Positions 9,543 to 17,269 of a stretch of DNA of 64,000 bases are shown here, one piece after another. The notes beneath the pieces are model-generated. The model did not search any database. It had not been told where the DNA came from and worked only from the letters and a program-made list of their open reading frames with translations. Within the stretch, counting starts at the first letter, position 1. Every line of letters starts with the position of its first letter. The stretch is from Candidatus Synechococcus calcipolaris G9 (lineage in GTDB: Bacteria; Cyanobacteriota; Cyanobacteriia; Thermosynechococcales; Thermosynechococcaceae), in NCBI RefSeq assembly GCF_029582805.1, contig NZ_JAKKUT010000002.1, forward strand, positions 1,761,747-1,825,746, in the 5' to 3' direction. The position numbers and the translations under genes are program-made.

Positions 9543-10457
9543 TTATCCCTCCGGAATTGACCAGTTTTTGCCGCCTTCTACGGAGTCGAGAACATCATCC
9601 CAAAGAAGACAAAGGGGTTCTGAATCATCACTGCTGCCAAATCCAAGAACTGAGTCAATGTCATGGACGAGACGAGGCATGAGCCGATAGCTGGTGAAGC
9701 GATCTCGGCATTTGCGGCGGATGATGCTATCGAACTCTGAAGGGCGTGCCTCAGCAGTGGCTTCAAAGGCAGCAGGAATCGTAGTTTCGCCTTTGTATAA
9801 ATCGGCAACATCATAAACAAACGATAGGGGCTTGCCAGTATGGATAAAGCCTAGGGCTGGGGAATACCCGACGGATTGAATGGCAGCTTGGCAAACTGCA
9901 TAGAGGTAGGCATTGGCAATAGAGAGGGCTTTGTTGATGGGGTCTGCGGCATTCCAATCGCTTTGCTTATAATCTCGACCCGTCCATTCAATGCCTGTTT
10001 CCTTACTCCAGCGTTGATAGAGAGTCCTGACCCGCACTCCTTCATGTCCTCTAATCTGCTGAAGGGATAGGTCTTCACTCAGGGGTTCCTGAAACCGAAA
10101 CATATACATTCGCCGCACGACCGCCAATCGTTGAATGGAGTCAGCCCAAAGGGAAACTTGGTGAAGTAAGCGATTGGTATTGTTTGCGCCCGATCGCCCA
10201 TGGGCATAAAAGCGAGAAAGATTTTCACCCACCCACTGAATATTACAGGTATTATCGGCAAGGGCTTTAATCGCGGCATGGGTGATGGAGGTTCCAGGGC
10301 CCAGTAATAGGGTGGCAATGGCTGCACAGGGAATTAAGTATTTACTGTCTTCCTTGAAAATGACAATGGCTTGCTGGTCTTGTTCAATGCGGCAATGCTC
10401 AAAGTAAATAAAGCTGATGCGATCGCGGTTTTTGGGTAAGGTGCGTAGATTTTTCAT
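9543..10457 (-). CDS. cas1: CRISPR-associated integrase Cas1, type I-E
   Basis: This is a 304-residue Cas1e, the spacer integrase. The metal-binding residues fall in RGHEGVRVR (Glu, about residue 140), GFIHTGKPLSFVYDVADLYK (His, about 205, and Asp, about 218), in the order and spacing expected of Cas1e. It forms a (Cas1)4-(Cas2)2 complex with the product of the next gene. The relBE pair and a plus-strand hicB-like gene separate it from cas6e, so it may need its own promoter or read-through across about 830 bp. Confidence 0.96.
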   Translation of the reverse strand: MKNLRTLPKNRDRISFIYFEHCRIEQDQQAIVIFKEDSKYLIPCAAIATLLLGPGTSITHAAIKALADNTCNIQWVGENLSRFYAHGRSGANNTNRLLHQVSLWADSIQRLAVVRRMYMFRFQEPLSEDLSLQQIRGHEGVRVRTLYQRWSKETGIEWTGRDYKQSDWNAADPINKALSIANAYLYAVCQAAIQSVGYSPALGFIHTGKPLSFVYDVADLYKGETTIPAAFEATAEARPSEFDSIIRRKCRDRFTSYRLMPRLVHDIDSVLGFGSSDDSEPLCLLWDDVLDSVEGGKNWSIPEG

Positions 10458-10524
10458 AGGTAAAGCCTATAGAGGTTAAAGAATGGGGAAGCTAGGATGG
10501 AAGAGATCCTAGAAAAGCAAGTAG

Positions 10525-10764
10525 ATGAAGACACTCCGGGACTACACCATCGTGCTACAGCCAGAAAATAATGGGACGTTTGTGGCCTATGTGCCTGCGA
10601 TCGATGGCTGCCATGCTTGGGGAGAAACCCCAGAAGCTGCCCAACAGGAGCTGGTGAAAGTGTTTGAGATGATTCGGGAAGAACGCTTAAATGCTGGGGA
10701 AGCAATGGGCAACAGCCGACTCAACCATAAATGTCGCGACGATGCCCGACCCGATCCACTGTGA
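10525..10764 (+). CDS. HicB-like antitoxin, orphan, on the opposite strand inside the cas locus
   Basis: This 79-residue protein has the HicB fold signature: YTIVLQPENNGTFVAYVPAIDGCHAWGETPEAA, followed by a helix with VFEMIREE. After that point the sequence (GNSRLNHKCRDDARPDPL) does not look like the usual HicB C-terminus, and its last 44 nt overlap the convergent relE gene, suggesting the original 3' end was lost. No hicA gene adjoins it on this strand. It is the only plus-strand gene in the CRISPR locus. Whether it is expressed is unknown. Confidence 0.6.
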   Translation: MKTLRDYTIVLQPENNGTFVAYVPAIDGCHAWGETPEAAQQELVKVFEMIREERLNAGEAMGNSRLNHKCRDDARPDPL

Positions 10765-10981
10765 TGACGCGAAACGATCGATCAACGTCGTAAATGACTC
10801 GGTAGTCACCCACCCTCAGCTTGAAGAAACCACTCAGGTTTTCTGTTAAGGGAATTGGCTGAATTTGCTCAAAATTTTGAACCAGCCAGTTAATTTTATT
10901 GACAATCCGTTTGCGGATGTTGACTGGAAGCTGCTTAAGGTCAGCAACGGCTTCTGGCTCATATTCAACGCGGTAGCTCAC
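10721..10981 (-). CDS. RelE/ParE-family toxin
   Basis: This is an 86-residue RelE/ParE superfamily toxin: SYRVEYEPEAVADLKQLP at the start, a central NLSGFFKLRVGDYRVIYDVD and a C-terminal DRVGHRRDIY. RelE members cut mRNA in the ribosome and ParE members poison gyrase; the R-x-G-x-Y-R core and terminal His-Arg-x-x-x-Tyr favour the RelE type. Its antitoxin is immediately upstream (2 nt apart). The pair lies between cas6e and cas1, so it is probably transcribed with the cas operon and could act as an addiction module for it; that is inference. Confidence 0.88.
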   Translation of the reverse strand: MSYRVEYEPEAVADLKQLPVNIRKRIVNKINWLVQNFEQIQPIPLTENLSGFFKLRVGDYRVIYDVDRSFRVITVDRVGHRRDIYG

Positions 10982-10983
10982 GG

Positions 10984-11217
10984 CTAGATCAAGCCCAACT
11001 CTTCCATAACCTGCTCGGCAGAAAGCGTTTGCGGGTCAGTTGCTCTTCGTGCTTTTAGAGATAGTAGTTGTTGTTGCAATACCGCTTTAATCGGTTTCCC
11101 TGCATCGGGATCTACGATCCAATCTTGCAGAGTTTCTTCTACGGTTTCGCGAATAAGTGCTTTGAACTCATCGATACTTAAGTCTTTAATTTGCAAAGTA
11201 CGCCTCCTTTGGGTCAA
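10984..11217 (-). CDS. RelB-type antitoxin partner of the adjacent RelE
   Basis: This is a 77-residue acidic, helical protein (KDLSIDEFKALIRETVEETLQDW, then SLKARRATDPQTLSAEQVMEELGLI). It is of the short antitoxin type found upstream of RelE/ParE toxins in cyanobacteria. The antitoxin-toxin gene order with 2 nt between them is classical for type II modules, in which the antitoxin binds the toxin and represses the operon. The GGAGG-like ribosome site lies just before the ATG (AAAGGAGGCG). The gap to the cas6e stop is 71 nt and could hold a module promoter; I see no strong -10 box there. Confidence 0.82.
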   Translation of the reverse strand: MTQRRRTLQIKDLSIDEFKALIRETVEETLQDWIVDPDAGKPIKAVLQQQLLSLKARRATDPQTLSAEQVMEELGLI

Positions 11218-11288
11218 TGAAATAGGGATGGGTTGTTGGGGTTGTTTTCAGGTAAGGTAGGTTTTCAACTGCTGTCTTCATCGTGGCA

Positions 11289-11909
11289 TTACTGCGGGCG
11301 TGCCAGGGACAGCAATCCACATCCGTAGGATTTGCCTCGACCCAGCCCCTGCTGTACAACGGTTAAAAACGGTTCGGGGGCGATCACTTCTAAAACACCT
11401 TGAAAGAGGACGGTGGTAATGCGGATCGGGGGTACTCCCTTCTTCTTAAATCCAAACACATTGGGTGAGGGAATGACATCGGCACTGTGGAGCCGAAATC
11501 CACAGCGATCGCCCTGGCGTTCTAGCCATGCCAGTTGGTCGGGGCGATGGTAGAACCCAATAGTTTTCTTGGTTTTAGGGTCACGCTTACTGGGGTTAGC
11601 CCGCAGGCGAAACTGGAAGACACGCTGGGTTGAGAACTGATCAGCCGTGAAATTTACCGCTTTGACGGTATAGTCCTGCAAGTAGCGATCGGGTAGTTTT
11701 GACCAGTCTGGTTCAATCTCAGACTGCACCAATACCACATCACTATCGGGTTCATGGCGAAAGAGGATGTGCCAATCCTCGCGGGGGTTGTCTCGGCTAT
11801 CTTCATCTGGAAAGGCTTGCATAATGCGCTGGTGAAATTTGTGGGCATTGCCTAGTTCTCGATGTACCAGGGATTGCCGTTCATTCAGGATTAGCTGGGA
11901 AAGGTACAT
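11289..11909 (-). CDS. cas6e: crRNA-processing endoribonuclease Cas6e (CasE)
   Basis: The product cuts the repeat hairpin and stays on the crRNA as a Cascade subunit. I choose ATG 11909 (MYLSQLILNERQSLVHRELG) because it opens with the Cas6e N-terminal strand and has GGAGG four nt upstream; the frame is open further upstream, but only over cas5. The segment ELGNAHKFHQRIM holds the histidine at the Cas6e active-site position. The C-terminal glycine-rich loop VVQQGLGRGKSYGCGLL is the RAMP signature. The protein has 206 residues. It overlaps the end of cas5 by 19 nt, indicating translational coupling. Confidence 0.94.
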   Translation of the reverse strand: MYLSQLILNERQSLVHRELGNAHKFHQRIMQAFPDEDSRDNPREDWHILFRHEPDSDVVLVQSEIEPDWSKLPDRYLQDYTVKAVNFTADQFSTQRVFQFRLRANPSKRDPKTKKTIGFYHRPDQLAWLERQGDRCGFRLHSADVIPSPNVFGFKKKGVPPIRITTVLFQGVLEVIAPEPFLTVVQQGLGRGKSYGCGLLSLARPQ

Positions 11910-12538
11910 ACGGCCTCCGGTGAGTGATAGGTCGTGGTCACGGTGCGGTGACCAAAGCGGCGGCGTTGCCAATCTAGGGGCACATCCTGACGGGTATCAG
12001 TCCCCCCATCAGCCTCTAGGACAAAGCGCAACGGGAAGGGGGGATCCTTGCGCCCGCGATGCTCATAGATTGCTGTTTGCAATGCCAGTAAAAGGGGTTG
12101 TTCTACAATGCCCATCCTCACGGGATGGCTCGGAATAAAGCTTTTGCGGCCAAAATACAGTTGCCAGTGGGGAGTCTGAAGGGCAGCATCAAGGGAGTTG
12201 AGTAATTCCACATCTCCCTCTAACCCCACCAAATAATCAGCATCTGCCACATAGTAGCGATCGCTAAGGGTTGTATTCACCTTGCTGCCGTCATCCCGCA
12301 TATTGTCTTGCACTGTGTGGTAGTCCCTTTGCAAAACCCCTTCTTTGTTGACCCGTATCCCCATTTTGAGGGCGGCGAGGTCACCCACGGGTTCCCAGCG
12401 GGGACGACCCAGGGCGGCACAGATCAGGCCAATCACAGCAGATTTGGTGGGTTCACGGCGGCTATCGCGATGACCAAATTGGCTATGGTCGCCCCAACTC
12501 ATCATCGGCGATCGCAGCCGCATTAAAAGGGTCGGCAT
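11891..12538 (-). CDS. cas5e: Cascade subunit Cas5e (CasD)
   Basis: This is a RAMP protein that binds the 5' handle of the crRNA. The start ATG 12538 (MPTLLMRLRSPMMSWGDHS) is preceded by GGGGGTGAG and follows the cas7 stop by one nucleotide. The family N-terminus with RLxxPxxSWG and the segment TKSAVIGLICAALGRPR are clear. The protein has 215 residues, typical for CasD. The reading frame ends inside the first codons of cas6e. Confidence 0.94.
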   Translation of the reverse strand: MPTLLMRLRSPMMSWGDHSQFGHRDSRREPTKSAVIGLICAALGRPRWEPVGDLAALKMGIRVNKEGVLQRDYHTVQDNMRDDGSKVNTTLSDRYYVADADYLVGLEGDVELLNSLDAALQTPHWQLYFGRKSFIPSHPVRMGIVEQPLLLALQTAIYEHRGRKDPPFPLRFVLEADGGTDTRQDVPLDWQRRRFGHRTVTTTYHSPEAVCTFPS

Positions 12539-12539
12539 C

Positions 12540-13718
12540 TTACTCACCCCCATTGCTGAGAGCGGCTTCCAGAGCTTCTTTCAGCAGTGTGTCCACCGAC
12601 TGTTTGGACTCTTTCAGCAATAGATCAACGACTTCCTTCTCCTCCTTATCCGTGAGTTTTTTGAGGCGCTCTGCCAGAGTTGTACGGGTGACAATACCCT
12701 TGTATTGCAGACCGACTTCGCCATACATTTGGGTGAGGTCAGCCCAGTGCTTAGCCAAGGCTTTGACTGAATTTTCGAGGAGGCTTAACCCCCCTTTGGG
12801 AGCGATCGGGTCTTCAAAGGCATCAGCCAGGGAAATAGGTTGCCCTTGACGCACCACGGCCATAACGGCAGCGGGGCGGGTGTGGGCAGCAAAGCCATTT
12901 TGGTGTCCACTGGGAATTGCTTGCACAAAGGCATCGGCAAAGGCTTTAATCACTGCGTCAAGATGCTCAGCACCACCCAGATTTTTGGCTAGTTGCTCCG
13001 TATCGAGGGCAGCAAAGCGATAGTAGGTGGAGCTGTTGTAGCCTGTTTCGCCCATGTGGTCGGCTCCGGTTTCCTCCCGACCACCCAGATCGTCTACGGC
13101 GGTGAAGAAGTCAAATTCCTGTTGCAGGGTGTTGACACTGATGGCGTGGGCCATTTGCACCGCTGCATCCACATTGACAGTTGGCAAAGAAGCCATCATG
13201 CGACCAAAGAGGGCGACATCGCCGGGTTTGCCCGTTTCTACTAGGGCTTTTTCAATTACCTTGGCAATATTGGGGTCTTTCTTGGGGAGTTCCGGTTTAT
13301 CCCCTGCCAGGCTTGGTTCAATTGCGGCCCAGTTGCTAACGAGAATGTTGGCGATCGCCGCCAGTTCTGTCTGTCCTAAAAAGACGATGGTGGTGGCTTT
13401 CCCTTCGTCGTTAAACTTGAGCTTTAGCCCCTCTTCGAGAGCAAGACGAGCGGCGATCGCGGCCTGTCCCGCCTCAATACCTTGCTCAGTCAGCAATTCC
13501 TGAAGCTTAGGGAGCCAGTTGCGGGAGCGATCGGCAAATTGGGCTGGGCCGAGGTCAGCATAGTCTTGATAGAACTTTCGCACCGCCCGCTTTTGGCACT
13601 GGCTAGAGATGCGGGCACGGGGACGACCACCAAAGACCGTGGATTTGGGCATCCCATTTTCATCCCGGTTCAGGTTAGCGGGGGGAAAGCTTTGGATCAA
13701 ATGAAGTTCAAGTTGCAT
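12540..13718 (-). CDS. cas7e: Cascade backbone subunit Cas7e (CasC/Cse4)
   Basis: This 392-residue protein forms the helical backbone of Cascade along the crRNA spacer; its thumb interrupts pairing at every sixth base. Family segments include LELHLIQSFPPANLNRDENGMPK, FGGRPRARISSQCQKRAVR, a central VDAAVQMAHAISV, ALDTEQLAKNLGG and FVQAIPSGHQNGFAAHTRP. The length suits CasC. It follows the degraded hicA after 53 nt and is coupled to cas5 downstream. Confidence 0.96.
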   Translation of the reverse strand: MQLELHLIQSFPPANLNRDENGMPKSTVFGGRPRARISSQCQKRAVRKFYQDYADLGPAQFADRSRNWLPKLQELLTEQGIEAGQAAIAARLALEEGLKLKFNDEGKATTIVFLGQTELAAIANILVSNWAAIEPSLAGDKPELPKKDPNIAKVIEKALVETGKPGDVALFGRMMASLPTVNVDAAVQMAHAISVNTLQQEFDFFTAVDDLGGREETGADHMGETGYNSSTYYRFAALDTEQLAKNLGGAEHLDAVIKAFADAFVQAIPSGHQNGFAAHTRPAAVMAVVRQGQPISLADAFEDPIAPKGGLSLLENSVKALAKHWADLTQMYGEVGLQYKGIVTRTTLAERLKKLTDKEEKEVVDLLLKESKQSVDTLLKEALEAALSNGGE

Positions 13719-13771
13719 GGGAATTTCCTTATTGAAATGAGAGATTTAACTAAGACAAGGCCAAACGAAAA

Positions 13772-13976
13772 TTAAGATTCATCGGCTTGAATCGCCTTCA
13801 AAATCTGTTTGACGATTTTGGGATGCAAGATTTTACCGCTATGAAATGGAATCACGAGCCGAGTACCGTCTTTGCCATAGATTGCGATGGCTACCCTCGC
13901 TGCGAAGCAGTTCAAACCCAGCTTTGAGGACTAAACTTTCGGCCTCAGAAGCAGTAAGTCTGGGCTGTTTAGGCAA
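13772..13976 (-). pseudogene. hicA toxin gene, inactivated by a one-base frameshift
   Basis: Translation from TTG 13976 gives LPKQPRLTASEAESLVLKAGFELLRSEGSHR, a clear HicA start (the TTG has GGAGG six nt upstream, inside the hicB 3' end). After GSHR the frame turns into unrelated residues and stops. Shifting by one base restores IYGKDGTRLVIPFHSG, followed by KILHPKIVKQILKAIQADES and a stop at 13772, the rest of HicA. The simplest reading is one extra A in the codon after the Ser-His-Arg triplet (near 13885). The catalytic histidine in GSHR is still present, but no full-length toxin can be made without frameshifting. A sequencing error cannot be excluded. Confidence 0.8.
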
Positions 13977-14190
13977 CCTGCACCTCCATCACGGTTGCAG
14001 TTAGTTCTCGGCTAAAGATTGCCTGCTTTTCCTCTTCTGACAAAGTTGATAGATAGAGGTTAATGGCTTCTTTAATGTTGGCTTCTACCTCTGGTTGAGA
14101 ATCACCCTGGGTCTGGCATCCTTCCAAGGCAGGGCAGTAGGCATAGTAGCCAAATTCGTCTTTTTCGATGACGACAGAGAGTTGATGCAT
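13969..14190 (-). CDS. HicB-family antitoxin
   Basis: This is a 73-residue HicB: LSVVIEKDEFGYYAYCPALEGCQTQGDSQPEVEANIKEAINLYL. This is the degenerate RNase-H-like antitoxin fold that neutralises HicA. The gene comes before hicA (antitoxin first), overlapping it by 8 nt. Because hicA is frameshifted, the antitoxin may now be an orphan. It lies inside the Cascade operon between DUF2283 and cas7. Confidence 0.88.
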   Translation of the reverse strand: MHQLSVVIEKDEFGYYAYCPALEGCQTQGDSQPEVEANIKEAINLYLSTLSEEEKQAIFSRELTATVMEVQVA

Positions 14191-14213
14191 GTTTTTTCTC
14201 CTAATTTTTCCAA

Positions 14214-14423
14214 TTAATGAGGTGTAGGTTTTGCAATCATGTAGCTAACGGCTTGGGGATCATCAATTCGCTGAGAAGCATCTAACACCTCTAGCCCAAC
14301 GACATTGCCCTGATTATCAAAGTCAAAAATAATGCCTGACTCATCTTCATCACTTTCGCTAATAGGGGTGTCTTGGAATAAAATTCTCAGCACGTCCACT
14401 TCTGGGTCATAGATGATTTTCAT
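14214..14423 (-). CDS. DUF2283 protein
   Basis: This is a 69-residue protein with the DUF2283 pattern: MKIIYDPEVDVLRILFQDTPISESDEDESGIIFDFDNQGNVVGLEVLDAS. This family commonly stands next to DUF4258 in cyanobacteria and is thought to be an antitoxin-like partner; this has not been shown for this pair. Its ATG overlaps the stop of the upstream gene (ATGA), so the two are translationally coupled. Confidence 0.82.
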   Translation of the reverse strand: MKIIYDPEVDVLRILFQDTPISESDEDESGIIFDFDNQGNVVGLEVLDASQRIDDPQAVSYMIAKPTPH

Positions 14424-14683
14424 GGCATTCTCCAGTACTTTTGAATTTTGCTTGTGCGATAGACTGTGATAACAACTAATGGCTTGACAGTTTCGTCTAC
14501 AAAGACTCGCAGGAGGTATTGTTTTTCACTGCCAAAACTCGCTCTTGATTGATAAATCGTGCGCCGATTTCGTCCTGATAAAACCTGCTCTGGCTTTAAT
14601 AGCACTGCTTGAACTTGATCTTGGGTGATTCCTCGGCGTTGCATTTCCTCTAGGGCATGGGCTGAAAAAGTTACGGACTTCAT
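14420..14683 (-). CDS. DUF4258 protein (putative toxin-like partner)
   Basis: This is an 87-residue protein matching DUF4258: FSAHALEEMQRRGITQDQVQAVLLKPEQVL, then YLLRVFVDETVKPLVVITVYRTSKIQKYW. The family has a RelE-like compact fold and is often paired with a DUF2283 gene, as here. Its ATG lies in the stop of cse2 (CCATGA) and its own stop overlaps the next start, so the pair is translationally tied to a Cascade gene. Toxicity is an inference from family context only. Confidence 0.82.
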   Translation of the reverse strand: MKSVTFSAHALEEMQRRGITQDQVQAVLLKPEQVLSGRNRRTIYQSRASFGSEKQYLLRVFVDETVKPLVVITVYRTSKIQKYWRMP

Positions 14684-15300
14684 GGGTTATCTGTTTCTAG
14701 TGATGAATCTGAACTAGAGGTCATCCAAAAGGCTCTAGCCCATTGGTCTTGGACACGTTTATCAGCTCTATCCCACCAATGTAGATCGGCAATGAGTTTG
14801 GGATAATTAACGACAACATCTTTGGCCTTCATCTGGCGTAACAGCGCAGACAAGGGAGACTGTAAATATCCAAGGTCTGTATCTAACAGACTATGGAATC
14901 GCCGTTCAATCCCTTTTGCATCAGGATTCTTACGGCGAATTTCCTGTTGTAGCAACCAACAACTATTGCCAAAATTGCCACGATATTTTTGTTCGATTGG
15001 TTGAGGGTAATGAGCAAACAGACCTGCCACAAAAATCCACAACCGCCCTTTGTCCGATGGCTGTTCTGGCTGATAGTCAATGCCTACATCTTGTAAGGGC
15101 TTCAACACGGTAGAATAAGTATCTATTAAATGCTTTGTATCTCCCTTCAACACATTCTTTAGTGCTGCTCGCGCGCCTTTATTTTGTTTGATATCGTTGA
15201 TGATCTGTTGATTTTCATCAAACTCAATTTTGAGTTCTTTCTGGATAGCTCTCAGAAAGCGAGATGCTTGGTCAATTGTTTTGTGCGATGGTTTAGTCAT
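14680..15300 (-). CDS. cse2: Cascade small subunit Cse2 (CasB, Cas11e)
   Basis: This 206-residue helical, basic protein is a Cascade small subunit that stabilises the R-loop. Family features are NKGARAALKNVLKG, LWIFVAGLFAHYPQP, and a C-terminal region with RRFHSLLDTD, SPLSALLRQMKAKDVVVNYPKL and W-rich YPKLIADLHWWDRADKRVQDQWARAFW. It lies between cas8e (24 nt upstream) and DUF4258 (4-nt overlap); in standard I-E operons cas7 would follow directly. Confidence 0.92.
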   Translation of the reverse strand: MTKPSHKTIDQASRFLRAIQKELKIEFDENQQIINDIKQNKGARAALKNVLKGDTKHLIDTYSTVLKPLQDVGIDYQPEQPSDKGRLWIFVAGLFAHYPQPIEQKYRGNFGNSCWLLQQEIRRKNPDAKGIERRFHSLLDTDLGYLQSPLSALLRQMKAKDVVVNYPKLIADLHWWDRADKRVQDQWARAFWMTSSSDSSLETDNP

Positions 15301-15324
15301 CTCTCAACCTATGGAATGAAGGAC

Positions 15325-16911
15325 TTAATTGGCACTGGCTTGGAGCTTGGCTTTCCTCTTGGCAGCAGCTTTAGCTTTTTTGGCTTCCTTCTCCTCTGGA
15401 CTGGCCCGCAGATCGGCTAGTTTCAACTCCAAGGTACGCAGGGCAGCGGCCCTGGCCTGGTAGTTGCGAATGGACGCAATGGACTCGGTAAAGGCATTGC
15501 GGGCAGCGGTTTGGACGGTTTGAGTCCAGGCGGGTAATTCTTTGAAGCCATAGCGGGTGATGCCATCGGCTCCGGTGTGACTGTCTTGGGGTAGGGCATG
15601 AAGCAGTTTTGGAAAGGCGCGATCGAGGGTGGCCCAGTATTGAATTGCACCATTGAGATTGGCAGCGAGTCGATCAGCTTGTTGACTAATAGCTTTGTTA
15701 GATGCGTTGGGTGGATTGAGTTCCTTTGCCAAGGCGTAATAGGGACTTCCTTGAAAAGAACCAAATATCCGTTTATGCTCTTCCGCCATCGCGATCGCAA
15801 TCTTCAAGGTTTGCGACAAGTCCGCATCCGTCACATACCGAATCGGCGCAGAGAATTGCTCCCAACTCCAGCCCAAGGGTTTGGCCTTATCCGCACTTAG
15901 GCCAGAGATTTGGAAGGTCACGACATAATCAACTAAGTCTTCTAATTTCAGATCAGCGAGCCAGTCAACAATGCGGGGACGATGTTGTTTTTCCGCTGTG
16001 AGTAAAAAGGCATCAGCATTGCGCCATATTTGCTTACTGAGAGACAACCGCACAGGCTTATTTTCACGGTAGGCGACTCCACATTCCCACTTTTGGGGTG
16101 ACACCTGATCTGGTAAGGAATTGCCCATCGTGATCGCCAACTGACTGACCTCACCATTTTCGGGAAACAGCCGCAACCGTCGCCAAGGAAAGGTGAGGTA
16201 GCTGATATAGCCTTGGGGTCTTGCTTTCTTGGGTTTGCCGCCATACCCGGTTTCCCAAGCAGGCAGATCCTCTCCTGTCACGGCGCTGGGCATATCTGCT
16301 GCGGGGTCATAGCGCATCAGATTGAGCATTAGCGTTTGCTTTAGGGTGCTGCCCCGCACCAGCACATTGGCAGCGTTAATGGTGGGAGTATTCACTGCCG
16401 AGCGGTTGCCGCTGGATTGCCCCACATAGAAGGCGCGCAGGCTGGTAATATCCACTCCCTGAAGTCGCACCAGCAACCGAGCAGCTTGGGGGAGGGAGAT
16501 GCTATAGCCGCTCCATTCATGCTCATGGGAAAACACCTGGCAGGTGCTCATGGTGTGGAGAGCGTAGATGGGTACTGCTTTCTCCAAGGGCAATACGGGA
16601 TCTTGCATGAAGGGGTGGTCGGTGTGGAGCAGATCAAAGCGATCGCGCCATTTGTTGAGGTCGGCGATCGCCCCCTGCCCGTTATCCTTAAAAATCTCCT
16701 CCCAATGGTCTTCATTGCTCGGCCCATGGTAGGCCCGATGGAGGATCGCCAATAGCAGACGATAGATCGCCAGAGTGGTGGGTGGGTTATCGGCCTGGAT
16801 TTCCCGCAGGCTTTCCCAGGTTTGAAAGAGTTCTACCAGGGAAATCTCTTTAACATGGAAATCCGGGGTCATCACCGGAATCCAGGGTTGATTAACGAGG
16901 TTGAAAGACAT
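15325..16911 (-). CDS. cas8e: Cascade large subunit Cas8e (Cse1, CasA)
   Basis: This 528-residue protein recognises the PAM and recruits Cas3. The start FNLVNQPWIPVMTPDFHVKEISLVELF is the typical CasA N-terminus. Further family segments are LLAILHRAYHGP, WRDRFDLLHTDHPFMQDP, the SGNRSAVNTPTINAANVLVRGSTLKQTLMLNLMRYDP region and a lysine/alanine-rich tail. It follows the small HTH gene by 15 nt and is the first true Cascade gene. Its promoter is therefore probably upstream of the HTH gene, where one of the pseudo-spacer target sites lies (17283-17270). Confidence 0.95.
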   Translation of the reverse strand: MSFNLVNQPWIPVMTPDFHVKEISLVELFQTWESLREIQADNPPTTLAIYRLLLAILHRAYHGPSNEDHWEEIFKDNGQGAIADLNKWRDRFDLLHTDHPFMQDPVLPLEKAVPIYALHTMSTCQVFSHEHEWSGYSISLPQAARLLVRLQGVDITSLRAFYVGQSSGNRSAVNTPTINAANVLVRGSTLKQTLMLNLMRYDPAADMPSAVTGEDLPAWETGYGGKPKKARPQGYISYLTFPWRRLRLFPENGEVSQLAITMGNSLPDQVSPQKWECGVAYRENKPVRLSLSKQIWRNADAFLLTAEKQHRPRIVDWLADLKLEDLVDYVVTFQISGLSADKAKPLGWSWEQFSAPIRYVTDADLSQTLKIAIAMAEEHKRIFGSFQGSPYYALAKELNPPNASNKAISQQADRLAANLNGAIQYWATLDRAFPKLLHALPQDSHTGADGITRYGFKELPAWTQTVQTAARNAFTESIASIRNYQARAAALRTLELKLADLRASPEEKEAKKAKAAAKRKAKLQASAN

Positions 16912-16926
16912 ACTGGAACCTTGTAT

Positions 16927-17187
16927 TTAATACGGTTGGTGGGTAGGCGGAATAACAACGTGCCAGCGATTTGGGCCAATAGGTTTGGCTATCCAGCCGC
17001 TTTTTGCGTTCTTGTAGGACTGCCCAGACTGACGGGCGCGATAGAGCGTTGATACAGAAACGTCCAATAAGATGGCCGCCTTCTGGGTTGTACAATCCTT
17101 GATCACATTTTTTGGGAAGGCCTGACGCCTCTTGGTAGAGGCTAGAGGTTCTAGCTGACCGGACAAAAGGTTCAATTGATAAGACAT
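16927..17187 (-). CDS. Small helix-turn-helix protein at the head of the Cascade operon
   Basis: This is an 86-residue basic protein. Residues 30-55 (DCTTQKAAILLDVSVSTLYRARQSG) look like a helix-turn-helix, followed by WIAKPIGPNRWHVV, reminiscent of an excisionase/MerR-like winged helix. I do not recognise a named family. ATG 17187 is preceded by AAGG. An inverted repeat CTTGA-N7-TCAAG (17197-17213) lies 10 nt upstream of the start and is a candidate operator. The gene is 15 nt before cas8e and so is probably in the same transcript; a role in regulating the cas operon is plausible. A longer overlapping frame from GTG 17242 seems to be a shadow. Confidence 0.65.
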   Translation of the reverse strand: MSYQLNLLSGQLEPLASTKRRQAFPKNVIKDCTTQKAAILLDVSVSTLYRARQSGQSYKNAKSGWIAKPIGPNRWHVVIPPTHQPY

Positions 17188-17196
17188 GCGGGATAC

Positions 17197-17213
17197 CTTG
17201 ACTAACGCTCAAG
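17197..17213. promoter_or_regulatory. Inverted repeat upstream of the HTH gene (possible operator)
   Basis: The sequence CTTGA, seven bases, TCAAG is a perfect 5-bp inverted repeat just before the ribosome-binding region of the HTH gene. Its position suits an autoregulatory operator. The short arms make a chance occurrence possible. Confidence 0.35.
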
Positions 17214-17269
17214 CTGATTGGGTGGGTCTTTGGAGCAAACACTCAGATTCCTTAATCCTCGTTACTGCA

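Noticed and set aside
16892-17242. 116-codon frame overlapping the HTH gene from GTG 17242
   Set aside because: The 86-residue frame with ATG 17187 has the HTH pattern and better ends; the longer frame overlaps into cas8e and shows no family motifs.
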